Shown here: piece by piece, positions 1 to 7,383 of the stretch | Layout: every line of letters begins with the position of its first letter | How positions within the stretch are numbered: position 1 is the stretch's first letter | NCBI RefSeq assembly: GCF_014203355.1 | Contig: NZ_JACHIR010000001.1 | Coordinates: forward strand, 7,070,038-7,134,037 | From: Kutzneria kofuensis | Lineage (GTDB): Bacteria; Actinomycetota; Actinomycetes; Mycobacteriales; Pseudonocardiaceae | DNA: 64,000 nt | Direction: 5' to 3' | The notes under the pieces: generated by a model | What the model was told of the DNA's origin: nothing | Database searches by the model: none | What the model saw: only the letters and a program-made list of their open reading frames with translations | Program-made: the position numbers and the translations under genes

Positions 1-1
1 A

Positions 2-1000
2 CGCCTTGCGGAGGTCGCGCAGAAGGTCGGAGTCAGCGAGGCGACCGTCAGCCGCGTGCTCAACGGCAAGCCCGGGGTCTCCGAGGCCACCCGGGCGGCC
101 GTGCTCACCGCGCTGGACGTGCTCGGCTACGAGCGGCCCACCCAGCTGCGCGGGGAACGGGCCCGGCTGGTCGGCCTCGTGCTGCCCGAGCTGCAGAACC
201 CCATCTTCCCCGCGTTCGCCGACGTGGTCGGGAACGCGCTGGCCCAGCAGGGCTTCACGCCCGTGCTGTGCACCCGGACCGCCGGTGGCGTGTCCGAGGC
301 CGAGTACGTGGAACTGCTGCTCCAGCAGCACGTTTCCGGGGTGGTGTTCGCCGGCGGGCTGTTCGCCCAGGCCGACGCCTCACACGAGCACTACCTGCGG
401 CTCACCAACCGCAAGCTGCCCGCCGTGCTGGTCAACGCCGCCGTCGAGGACCTGGCGTTCCCCAAGGTCGCCTGCGACGACGCCGTCGCCGCCGAGCAGG
501 CGCTGGGGCACCTGCTGTCGCTCGGGCACACCCGCGTCGGCATGGTGCTCGGACCGCCTGATCACATGCCCTCGCGCCGCAAGGAAGCCGCCTTCCTGGC
601 GCATGCCGCCCGCGCCGGCGTGGAAATCCCCGACGACGCCATCCAGCACACCATGTTCTCGCTGGAAGGCGGCCACGCCGCCACGTCCAAGCTGCTCAAC
701 CAGGACATCACCGGCATCGTCTGCGCCAGCGACCCGCAGGCCCTCGGCGCCATCCGGGCCGTCCGGCGCAAGGGCCTCACCGTCCCCGGCGACGTGTCCG
801 TGGTCGGCTACGACGACTCGGCGTTCATGAACTGCATCGACCCGCCGCTGACCACGGTCCGCCAGCCCATCGAGGCCATGGGCCGGGCCGCGGTCGAGCT
901 GCTGGTCAACCAGATCGAAGGCGCCGCCGTGTCCACCGAGGAGCTCCTCTTCGAACCCGAGCTGGTCGTCCGCGGCTCGACGGCCCCCGCCCGCCCCTAA
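2..1000 (+). CDS. LacI-family transcriptional regulator (5' end outside window)
   Basis: DNA-binding sugar-responsive repressor of the LacI/GalR family. The reading frame is open from base 2, so the start lies upstream; 332 residues are visible. The first visible residues form the end of the helix-turn-helix (VSEATVSRVLNG), followed by the hinge and the periplasmic-binding-protein-like effector domain with typical blocks (ARLVGLVLPELQNPIF, VPGDVSVVGYDDS, PPLTTVRQP). Only a few N-terminal residues should be missing. The effector sugar cannot be read from the sequence. The downstream genes run on the opposite strand, so the regulated genes probably lie upstream of the window. Confidence 0.93.
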   Translation, partial: RLAEVAQKVGVSEATVSRVLNGKPGVSEATRAAVLTALDVLGYERPTQLRGERARLVGLVLPELQNPIFPAFADVVGNALAQQGFTPVLCTRTAGGVSEAEYVELLLQQHVSGVVFAGGLFAQADASHEHYLRLTNRKLPAVLVNAAVEDLAFPKVACDDAVAAEQALGHLLSLGHTRVGMVLGPPDHMPSRRKEAAFLAHAARAGVEIPDDAIQHTMFSLEGGHAATSKLLNQDITGIVCASDPQALGAIRAVRRKGLTVPGDVSVVGYDDSAFMNCIDPPLTTVRQPIEAMGRAAVELLVNQIEGAAVSTEELLFEPELVVRGSTAPARP

Positions 1001-1008
1001 TTTTTCCC

Positions 1009-1150
1009 TACGTGAGTGGCTCATTTCGCATTTACGCGCACCTGAGCCACTCACGTGCCCCATGCGTGGTGCACGTGAGTGGCTCAGGTGGCGTTGGAGG
1101 CGAAATGAGCCACTCACGTAAGGGGGCCCTCGCATAGGAGCCACTCACGT
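1009..1150. repeat. Intergenic cluster of five inverted ACGTGAGTGGCTCA units
   Basis: A 13-15 bp unit occurs five times between two convergent genes: forward at 1009-1023 and 1073-1086, reverse-complement at 1043-1056, 1106-1119 and 1138-1150. Copies 1/2 and 3/4 form two stem-loops with arms of about 13 bp and loops of about 20 nt. No coding potential is evident. It may act as a transcription boundary or be a family of small mobile palindromes. Confidence 0.85.
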
Positions 1151-1186
1151 AGGGAAGCTCTCACGTGGGTGGGCAGCACGTGGGGG

Positions 1187-1630
1187 CTAGCGGGTGAGGC
1201 GGCGGATGCCGGGGGCCGCTGCGGGGTAGGCGGCCGCCAAGCCGGAGTCGGCGAAGCTGACGCAGTCGTCGGTGTAGGGCGGGGCCATGAACGTGCCCAG
1301 CAGGCTCCACTCGCCGGTCGTCTCCGTCGCCTGCCACACCCCGGCCGGCACGGCCACCTGCGGGCGTTGGCCGGCGGCGAGGTCGATGCCGAGGACCGGT
1401 CGGGTCACCGAGCCGTCGGGGTGCAGGAGCAGCATCCGGGCCGGGGCGCCGGCGTGGAAGCTGTAGATCTCGGGGTGTTCCAGCCGGTGGAGCGCCGAGA
1501 ACTCGGGGGCGACGAGCAGGTAGTAGATGCCGGTGCCGTTGGCGTCACGCCAGGTCTGCGCCCAGTGCCCGCCCTCGACGGGCAGCGGCTGCAGGCCGAG
1601 CGTCTCGATGATCGTGTTCGGATTCACCAT
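1187..1630 (-). CDS. Cupin DUF985-family protein
   Basis: A 147-residue single-domain cupin of the DUF985/Cupin_5 type. The characteristic run is present: an early GGHWAQTWRD segment, then YYLLVAPEFSALHRL, the cupin core EIYSFHAGAP and VPAGVWQA near residue 90, and a WSLLGTFMAPPY tail. Family members are small cytosolic proteins, some described as sugar- or nucleotide-related epimerase-like cupins, but no reaction can be assigned here. The ATG at 1630 overlaps the stop of the upstream SDR by 7 nt (ATGGTGA), which implies translational coupling and a shared transcript. Confidence 0.85.
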   Translation of the reverse strand: MVNPNTIIETLGLQPLPVEGGHWAQTWRDANGTGIYYLLVAPEFSALHRLEHPEIYSFHAGAPARMLLLHPDGSVTRPVLGIDLAAGQRPQVAVPAGVWQATETTGEWSLLGTFMAPPYTDDCVSFADSGLAAAYPAAAPGIRRLTR

Positions 1631-2346
1631 GCCGGCCGCACCGACATGCCACCGTCGACGACCAGGTTCTGGCCGGTCATCCAGCGCGCCAGGTCGGAGG
1701 CGAGGAACACACACGCGTCGCCGACGTCGTCGGGAGTGCCGAGCCGGCCGAGCGGCGCGTGGTCGGTCCAGCTCCGCACGCCCTCGGGCCATGCCTGCTC
1801 GATGCCCGGCCGGGCGATGAGGCCGGGGGAGACGGCGTTGACGCGGATGCCGTGCGGCCCGTACTCGAGCGCGGCGGCCTTGGTGTGCATGAGCAGGGCG
1901 GCCTTCGCCGAGGCGTAGTGCGCGTGGCCGACGGCCGGCACCGTGCCCTCGATGGAGCCGATGGCGATGATCGAACCGCCGGTGCCCCGCTCGACCATGA
2001 GGTTTGCGGCCGCTTTCGTGACGAGAAACGCGCTGTCGACGTTTCCGGCGAACACCGCCCGCCAGTCGGCCAGCGTCAGCTCCGAAAGCGGCTGCACCGG
2101 TTGCACGCCGGCGTTGTTGACCACGATGTCGAGCCCGCCGAGCTGGTCCGTGGCCGTTGCCAGCAGCCGGTCCACCTCCTCCGGTTCGCGCAGATCCGCT
2201 TGCGCCGCAAGGACATTCGGCTCCTCCGGCGGGCGAGAGCGGTAGTGCGCGAGCACCCGTGCGCCGTGCGCGGCCAGCCGGGCGGCGATGCCGGCCCCGA
2301 TCCCGGTGGTGGCGCCGGTCACCAGCGCCGCCTTGCCCGTCAACAT
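1624..2346 (-). CDS. Short-chain dehydrogenase/reductase (classical SDR)
   Basis: A 240-residue NAD(P)-dependent oxidoreductase. Nucleotide-binding motif TGATTGIG lies at residues 10-17, NNAG at 77-80, the catalytic serine in AIGSIEG, and the YxxxK pair in HYASAKAA near 144-148. The C-terminal cofactor/substrate segment VNAVSPGLI and final VDGGM are standard. Length fits classical FabG-like SDRs. It is the first gene of a two-gene unit with the DUF985 cupin, whose start overlaps its stop. Substrate unknown. Confidence 0.92.
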   Translation of the reverse strand: MLTGKAALVTGATTGIGAGIAARLAAHGARVLAHYRSRPPEEPNVLAAQADLREPEEVDRLLATATDQLGGLDIVVNNAGVQPVQPLSELTLADWRAVFAGNVDSAFLVTKAAANLMVERGTGGSIIAIGSIEGTVPAVGHAHYASAKAALLMHTKAAALEYGPHGIRVNAVSPGLIARPGIEQAWPEGVRSWTDHAPLGRLGTPDDVGDACVFLASDLARWMTGQNLVVDGGMSVRPAW

Positions 2347-2376
2347 CGTCACCGCGCCAAGGTTAGAGTGCCGGTC

Positions 2377-3795
2377 ATGTCCGAGATCGACCCCGCCGAG
2401 CTGGAGACGTGCCTGAAGGTGCTGGCGGCCGTGACCAAGCTGCCCGCCGAGCACCCGACGGCGATTCAGGTTCGCCGGGCCTCCTCCCAGATCGCCAAGG
2501 AGGCCCGGCGCGAGCGGCGCAGCCAGGCCCGCCGGGCCGTGACCGCCGCCGACCGCGAGGTGACCGCGCAGACCGCGACCGGGTCCCCGGTCCGGATCGA
2601 TGACGAGACGCAGGGCATTCCGCTGGTGTCCACCGCCGTCGGCGCGACCGCCGGCACCCTGCTGCGACCCCGCTCCTGCTACGTCTGCAAGACCCGGTAT
2701 GTCGAGGTCGACGCCTTCTACCACCAGCTCTGCCCGTCGTGCGCGGCGTTCAACCGGGCCAAGCGGGACGCCCGCACCGATCTGACCGGGCGGACCGCCC
2801 TGCTCACCGGTGGCCGGGCCAAGATCGGCATGTACATCGCGCTGCGGCTGCTTCGGGACGGGGCGCACACCACCATCACCACTCGGTTCCCGAGCGACGC
2901 CGTACGGCGGTTCGCCGCCATGCCCGACAGTGCCGACTGGCTGCACCGGCTTCGTGTCATCGGCGTCGACTTGCGTGATCCCGCCCAGGTCGTGGCCCTC
3001 GCCGACACCGTCGCCGCGGCCGGGCCGTTGGACATCCTCATCAACAACGCCGCCCAGACCGTGCGTCGCTCGCCCGGCTCCTACTCGCTGCTCGTCGAGG
3101 CCGAGTCCGACCCGCTGCCCGCCGGCCCCCTGCCGGAGATGATCACCCTCGGCAGCCCCCACGACGCCCACCCCCTGGCCCTGGCCGGCACCGAGCTCAC
3201 CTCGCTGGCCGCGGACGTGACCGCGCTGGCCCTGACCGCCGGCTCCGCCTCGCCGGCCCGGTACGCCGCCGGCACCGCCGTCGACGCCGCCGGCCTGACC
3301 CCCGACCTGGCCGATGTCAACAGCTGGACCCAGACCGTCGACCAGGTCGACCCCGTCGAGCTGCTCGAAGTCCAGCTGTGCAACCAGACCGCCCCTTTCA
3401 TCCTGATCAGCCGGCTCCGCCCCGTCATGGCCGCCGCCGAGGCCCGTCGCAAGTACGTCGTCAACGTGTCCGCCATGGAGGGGCAGTTCGGCCGTGGCTA
3501 CAAGGGCGCCGGGCATCCCCACACGAACATGTCCAAGGCGGCGCTGAACATGCTCACCCGCACCAGTGCCGGGGAGATGCTCAGCGACGGCATCCTCATG
3601 ACCGCCGTCGACACCGGCTGGATCACCGACGAACGCCCTCACCCCACGAAGCTCCGCCTGGCCGACGAGGGTTTCCACGCCCCTCTCGATCTGGTCGACG
3701 GCGCTGCCCGCGTCTACGACCCCATCGTCCGTGGCGAAGCGGGTGAGGACCTCCACGGCTGCTTCCTCAAGGACTACGCCCCGTCGCCGTGGTGA
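2377..3795 (+). CDS. SDR-fold oxidoreductase with N-terminal zinc-ribbon extension
   Basis: A 472-residue protein. The first ~95 residues are charged and helical; a CxxC pair (CYVC) and a second CPSC 20 residues later make a likely zinc ribbon at about residues 104-127. An SDR domain then starts with TGGRAKIG near residue 147 and NNAA near 228. The expected active-site YxxxK is replaced: the lysine is in NMSK, but the residue four before it is threonine (HTNMSK). A long insertion (about 240-310) separates the halves of the fold. It may therefore be a catalytically altered or non-enzymatic SDR. The ATG at 2377 is 31 nt from the divergent SDR start. Function not assignable beyond the fold. Confidence 0.85.
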   Translation: MSEIDPAELETCLKVLAAVTKLPAEHPTAIQVRRASSQIAKEARRERRSQARRAVTAADREVTAQTATGSPVRIDDETQGIPLVSTAVGATAGTLLRPRSCYVCKTRYVEVDAFYHQLCPSCAAFNRAKRDARTDLTGRTALLTGGRAKIGMYIALRLLRDGAHTTITTRFPSDAVRRFAAMPDSADWLHRLRVIGVDLRDPAQVVALADTVAAAGPLDILINNAAQTVRRSPGSYSLLVEAESDPLPAGPLPEMITLGSPHDAHPLALAGTELTSLAADVTALALTAGSASPARYAAGTAVDAAGLTPDLADVNSWTQTVDQVDPVELLEVQLCNQTAPFILISRLRPVMAAAEARRKYVVNVSAMEGQFGRGYKGAGHPHTNMSKAALNMLTRTSAGEMLSDGILMTAVDTGWITDERPHPTKLRLADEGFHAPLDLVDGAARVYDPIVRGEAGEDLHGCFLKDYAPSPW

Positions 3796-4639
3796 GCGGT
3801 TCGTCTTGCCCGCATCTCCGGGGCGCCGAACCTGGCGACGTAATGCCAGACCCGTTTGAGGGCCTGCTCGTCGTATCGACCGGTGCGAGATGCGTCGCCG
3901 ATGACGCATGGATCGAGACGACCGTCACGGGCGAGGGATATGCCGAGGCGTACGAACTCGTGCCCGCGGTACTCGGGGTGTCGGCGCAGCTCGGCCGTGG
4001 TCAGGGTGAACCCGCCGTGCCATTCGATCGGGCAAGCCAACCGCCTGGCCGCAGCCTCTGCCGGGGTGCTTCGGTAGCAGGGGTCAAGGACCAGCGCTTC
4101 GACGTCACGGCTGAGGTCGACCACACCGTGCACATGGGCTTCGACGTAGTCGTCGAGCGAATCCTTGCCGTCCGCCTCAGCCAACGTGATCAGCGTCGAC
4201 AGCCTCGACGCCACGCCGAAGTGCCGAGGCTCGAACACGCTGTCCGGATAACAGAACGTGGTACGGGCCAGGGTGTGGCCGGCCAGGCGCAGGTAGGCCG
4301 AGCCGAAGCGCGGTGAGCCGCCCACCAGGCGGCGACGGAAGTTGAGCGATCCGTACTTCGGCCGGTCCGTCGCCGGCGCGTCATCGTAGGCTCCGGCGAA
4401 GATCCGGCTCTCCCATCGCCAGCGGTCACCGCCAGGATGCGCGGTCAGCCCCCGTTGCTGGTCCCGGTCTCGAACTGCGACCTGTATACGCCGTCGCGGG
4501 CCATGAGCTCCAGGATCGGCACCCCGGCCACGAGCCGATCGGGGTGAAAGTGCAGCGTCACCCGCAACGACGGGTCTACCGGCTCGCCCGTCGCCAGCGA
4601 CGTCACGTGGGCAATGGCCCGCTCCGCCAGGTGCGGCAT
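3774..4639 (-). pseudogene. DUF3626 protein, frameshifted
   Basis: Two overlapping minus-strand frames together encode one DUF3626 protein of about 288 residues. The N-terminal part starts at ATG 4639 (MPHLAERAIAHV), carries FHPDR and ends in a stop at 4445-4447 directly after GTSNGG. The continuation lies one frame over (GLTAHPGGDRWRW, ESRIFAGAYDDAP, PKYGSLNFRRRL) and runs to the stop at 3774 through FCYPDSVFEPRHFGVA, EAHVHG and YDEQALKRVWH. Adding one base in the G5 run (C5 on the + strand, 4449-4453) would restore the frame. It is either a pseudogene, a phase-variable homopolymer or a sequencing slip. The 3' end overlaps the convergent SDR by 22 nt. DUF3626 has no known role. Confidence 0.85.
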
Positions 4640-4745
4640 GGCCGCAGTATCTACGATCGCGACGACGGCAGCGACGGCATTTCCGACACCCGGGTGGGGC
4701 GAAAAGCCCTCATGCCGCACCGTTTTCGGTATGCGGATGGGGGCG

Positions 4746-4795
4746 TGACTCTGCCCGCGCCGCCCCCTACGAGTCATGTGCTGCGGGCAGAGTCA
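4746..4795 (-). terminator. Hairpin overlapping stop codon (terminator-like)
   Basis: Perfect 13-bp arms at 4746-4758 and 4783-4795 with a 24-nt loop; the stop codon of the 4793-5299 gene lies in one arm. There is no clear U-run, so it may be an intrinsic terminator of the actinobacterial U-less kind or simply an mRNA-stabilising hairpin. Confidence 0.45.
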
Positions 4796-5299
4796 ACCGG
4801 CCCTTCGCCCGATCACCGGGGTAGCGCCGTCGGCATGCACGATGACGAAGTTCCCGCCCGGGTCAACGACCTCGGAGATGGTGACGCGGCCGGTGGTGTC
4901 CAGCGCGGTCGCCAAGGCGGCGTGGCCCTCGACGACCTGGTCGAGCTTGGCGTAGTGCCGGGCGACACCCGGCGCCGGTCCGGTGATGCCCAGCCGGAGG
5001 TCCGCGCCTCGGCGGAGGGCCGCGATCACCCGGTCCCGCAACGGGCTCGCTGCGGCGGCCAAGACCCTGTCGTGCAGCCGTTCCTGCGCCGATGGCTCGG
5101 TGGGCGCGGCCGCCGCCGCTGTGGCGCACGTCGAGCATCCCGAGCTGGGACGGAAGAGGTGGCGGTAGATGTCCAGCCGCGTCATGTCGATGCCGCACAG
5201 CGTTCGGTCTCGACCGGCCGCGTGTTCGACGCCGGTGCGGCGATCGATGGCCGCGGCGAACTCGGCCGGCTCTCGCGCCGTCTCGAAGGACCAGGTCAT
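4793..5299 (-). CDS. Hypothetical protein with CSTC motif
   Basis: A 168-residue soluble protein that I do not recognise. Visible features are an N-terminal WSFETAREPAEF segment, a GCSTC cysteine pair near residue 54-58 after a YRHLFRPSS stretch, a run of alanines, and a C-terminal half with mixed alpha/beta character ending VIVHADGATPVIGRRAG. It lies directly downstream of a degraded copy of a uridine-kinase tail. A remnant of a similar start (MTEQWSFATPEA) survives at 6749 downstream of the intact kinase, so this gene probably once followed that kinase directly on the same transcript. Confidence 0.6.
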   Translation of the reverse strand: MTWSFETAREPAEFAAAIDRRTGVEHAAGRDRTLCGIDMTRLDIYRHLFRPSSGCSTCATAAAAAPTEPSAQERLHDRVLAAAASPLRDRVIAALRRGADLRLGITGPAPGVARHYAKLDQVVEGHAALATALDTTGRVTISEVVDPGGNFVIVHADGATPVIGRRAG

Positions 5300-5433
5300 G
5301 GCCGGGAGCCTACGGGTCGGTGAGAGCCGGGTGGGGGATCGTCCGACTTGACGACGACGTCGGCGACGGTGGTGGGCTCGACCTCGCAGCGGTGGCGGTC
5401 AAAGGCGGCAAGGTCCAGTGGTCATCGGGAGGG
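5291..5433 (-). pseudogene. Degenerate duplicate of uridine-kinase C-terminus
   Basis: About 143 bases align closely (roughly four bases in five identical by eye) with 6744-6890, the 3' end of the uridine-kinase-like gene. The recognisable remnant PPDDHWTLPPL corresponds to PPDEHWTLPAF in the intact gene. After that the frame shifts (small indels) and the rest is readable only in other frames. It has no start and is not expected to be functional. Confidence 0.75.
5291..5433. repeat. Direct repeat copy A flanking the glycosyltransferase
   Basis: Diverged direct repeat whose partner is at 6744-6890. Shared blocks include GTCATGGCCGGGAGC, TACGGGTCG, GACGACGTCGGCGACGG-like and GGTCCAGTG segments. 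The two copies bracket the glycosyltransferase gene on the opposite strand. Confidence 0.75.
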
Positions 5434-5439
5434 TAGGGG

Positions 5440-5462
5440 CCGCGCAGCCTTCGACTGCGCGG
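5440..5462. other. Small hairpin upstream of glycosyltransferase
   Basis: Inverted repeat CCGCGCAG / CTGCGCGG (5440-5447 and 5455-5462) with a 7-nt loop, immediately 5' of the glycosyltransferase ATG at 5467. It could sequester translation initiation from that ATG or be left over from the insertion junction. Confidence 0.4.
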
Positions 5463-5466
5463 GCTG

Positions 5467-6714
5467 ATGAATTTACGTGGCGTTTTCGCGACGCTGGAAG
5501 TGGGCGACACGTGGTGCCCCAACCATGTGCGGGTGGCCGGTGACATCAATGTGCTGTCCCTCTACGAGGGGTTCTTCAGCGGTGGAGCGCGCATTCTGCA
5601 CAGTGATGTGCTGGCCGGCCTGCACGGCCAGGGTCAGCGGCATCGCGTGCTGAGTATCCACGGACAGTCGCGGCGTGAGGCGACAGTGCAGCGGATGCAG
5701 GACGACGCCAGCTATCGCAAGCTGGTCGCTGCCGGCATGCCGGTGTCCGCGCTGCGTGCCGGTAGCACCGGGCCGGCCGAGTTCGACGAGGCGGAGCTGG
5801 CGGCGTTCGAGCGGGAAGTGTCCGGTGTGGACGTTGTCCTCACGCTCAAGGAGCAGCCGCTGCGTCTGGTCAACCAGGCCGGCGCTCGCGGCAAACCCGT
5901 GATCACCTGCCTGCACCGATCCGATCCCGAGAACCAGGGGTCCGCGCTGGCCGAGTTGCGCACCGCGGTGAGCACCGGCGTCATCGCGGCGCTGGTGTGC
6001 TGCGCCGAATCGACCCGGGCTGCCTATCATGCCGCAGGGATCCCCGCCGACCTGCTCGAGGTGATTCCCAACGGGGTCGACGCACGTCGGTTCCGTCCCG
6101 ACCGGCTGGCCCGGGCCCGGCTGCGCCGCGCGCTGGGCATCACCCCCGACGCCGCGGTGATCGTGTTCGCCGCGCGCTACGACGTGATGAAGAACGTGCC
6201 GCTGTTCCTGGCGGCCGCGGCGGCTTTCCTGGTGGCGCGGCCGGACGCGCACGTCGTGATGTGCGGGGCCGGGATGACCGCGGCGAACCCGCTCCTCACC
6301 GCCGATCTGGCCGTGGTCGGCCTGGAGACGTCGTCGCGGCTGCATCGGCTCGGGGTGCGCGACGACCCCCAGACGCTGTTCGCCGCGGCCGACGTGGTGT
6401 CGCTGACGTCGGCGTTCGGCGAGGCGGCCCCGCTGTGCCTGATCGAGGGCATGATGTGCGGCGCGATCCCGGTCGCCACCGACGTCGGCGACTGCGCGCC
6501 CATCGTCGCCGGCCGCGGCCTGCTCACCGCGCCCGAACCCACGGCCATCGCCGCCGCTTGGGCGGAAGCACTGACCCGCCGCGACGAATTCGGTCCCGCG
6601 CTCCGGGACAGCCGCACCCGGTTCGGCCGCCGCCGCATGATCGCCTCGTACGCGCGCCTCATCCGACACGTGAGCAGGCGCACCGGGATGACGCTGAGCG
6701 GCGTGGCCGCCTGA
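5467..6714 (+). CDS. Family-4-like glycosyltransferase (GT-B fold)
   Basis: A protein of up to 415 residues with the C-terminal GT4 nucleotide-sugar-binding half. It has PNGVDARRF at about 200, the strand FAARYDVMKNVPLFL with conserved Arg and Lys, and the E-x7-E type signature FGEAAPLCLIEGMMCG near 320. The N-terminal half contains LYEGFFSGGARILHSDV, a donor/acceptor loop typical of this subgroup. No strong ribosome-binding site precedes ATG 5467; GTG 5527, 5533 or 5551 are alternatives nearer the conserved start. It is the only + gene in this stretch and is bracketed by duplicated uridine-kinase tail sequence, so it looks like an insertion. Sugar donor and acceptor unknown. Confidence 0.85.
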   Translation: MNLRGVFATLEVGDTWCPNHVRVAGDINVLSLYEGFFSGGARILHSDVLAGLHGQGQRHRVLSIHGQSRREATVQRMQDDASYRKLVAAGMPVSALRAGSTGPAEFDEAELAAFEREVSGVDVVLTLKEQPLRLVNQAGARGKPVITCLHRSDPENQGSALAELRTAVSTGVIAALVCCAESTRAAYHAAGIPADLLEVIPNGVDARRFRPDRLARARLRRALGITPDAAVIVFAARYDVMKNVPLFLAAAAAFLVARPDAHVVMCGAGMTAANPLLTADLAVVGLETSSRLHRLGVRDDPQTLFAAADVVSLTSAFGEAAPLCLIEGMMCGAIPVATDVGDCAPIVAGRGLLTAPEPTAIAAAWAEALTRRDEFGPALRDSRTRFGRRRMIASYARLIRHVSRRTGMTLSGVAA

Positions 6715-6743
6715 GCCTCCGGCGTGGCGAACGACCACTGCTC

Positions 6744-6890
6744 GGTCATGGCCGGGAGCTTACGGGTCGATGATGGCCGGATGGTTCGGATCGTCCATTT
6801 TCACCACGACGTCGGCGACGGCGCCGGGGTCGACCTCGGCGCGGTAGCGGTCGAAGGCGGGCAGGGTCCAGTGCTCGTCGGGGGGAGTGC
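6744..6890. repeat. Direct repeat copy B (intact uridine-kinase 3' end)
   Basis: Partner of the repeat at 5291-5433. It covers the last ~40 codons of the uridine-kinase-like gene, its stop and the first bases of a vanished downstream gene. Similarity to copy A and to the start of the 4793-5299 gene (MTxxWSF) fades at about 6712, where the glycosyltransferase ends. Confidence 0.75.
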
Positions 6891-7383
6891 GGCGGCGAAG
6901 GGCGGCGGGGGACATGTCCAGATGCACGGTGAGCTCGAACGGAAGCCACCGCCCGAGCAGCAAAGCGCCGTCCAGCACCACAACCCCGTGCTCGGGAAGG
7001 TCCACATAGGACGCCCGACTGGCACGGTCGGTCTCGGCGTTCCACAGCGACGGCAGCACGGAGCCGGAGCCGTCAGGGGCGGCGGGGTCGAGGACCTCAC
7101 GGGCCAAGCCGCCGATGTCGAGCCAGTCGTCGAAGTACGAGTCGGGATCGGTGCGGCCGTGCTCGAAACGGAGCGAAGCCGGTCGAAGGAAGTCCTTGGC
7201 GGACACGCGAAGCACGGAACGGCCGCGTAGCCGTAAGGGATCGACCAGGGCATCCGCCATCGCCTCGGGACGAGCGGCGGGGGCGGCGTCGATCAACACC
7301 CGAAGCCGGGAAGAACCCAGGTCGGTGATGCGATCGGCCAGCTGCTCGGTGAGGATGTCGAAGGAAACCGGACGAACCCTCAC
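6760..7383 (-). CDS. Uridine-kinase-like protein lacking the P-loop
   Basis: A 207-residue homologue of actinobacterial uridine kinases. Conserved are the lid/substrate part VSAKDFLRPASLRFEHGRTDPDS-type segment (residues ~60-85), a YFDDWLDIGGL block, VLDGALLLG, and the tail WTLPAFDRY followed by VDPGAVADVVVKMDDP. The expected Walker A glycine-rich GKS/T loop is replaced by LIDAAPAARPEAM near residue 31-42, so ATP binding by the usual site is doubtful. The GTG start at 7383 overlaps the MscS stop by 4 nt (GTGA), giving a coupled two-gene unit. It could still be a kinase with altered chemistry or a binding protein. Confidence 0.8.
   Translation of the reverse strand: MRVRPVSFDILTEQLADRITDLGSSRLRVLIDAAPAARPEAMADALVDPLRLRGRSVLRVSAKDFLRPASLRFEHGRTDPDSYFDDWLDIGGLAREVLDPAAPDGSGSVLPSLWNAETDRASRASYVDLPEHGVVVLDGALLLGRWLPFELTVHLDMSPAALRRRTPPDEHWTLPAFDRYRAEVDPGAVADVVVKMDDPNHPAIIDP

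Noticed and set aside
1009-1150. Possible CRISPR array
   Set aside because: Units alternate in orientation with unequal spacing and only 13-15 bp repeats, and no cas genes are present.
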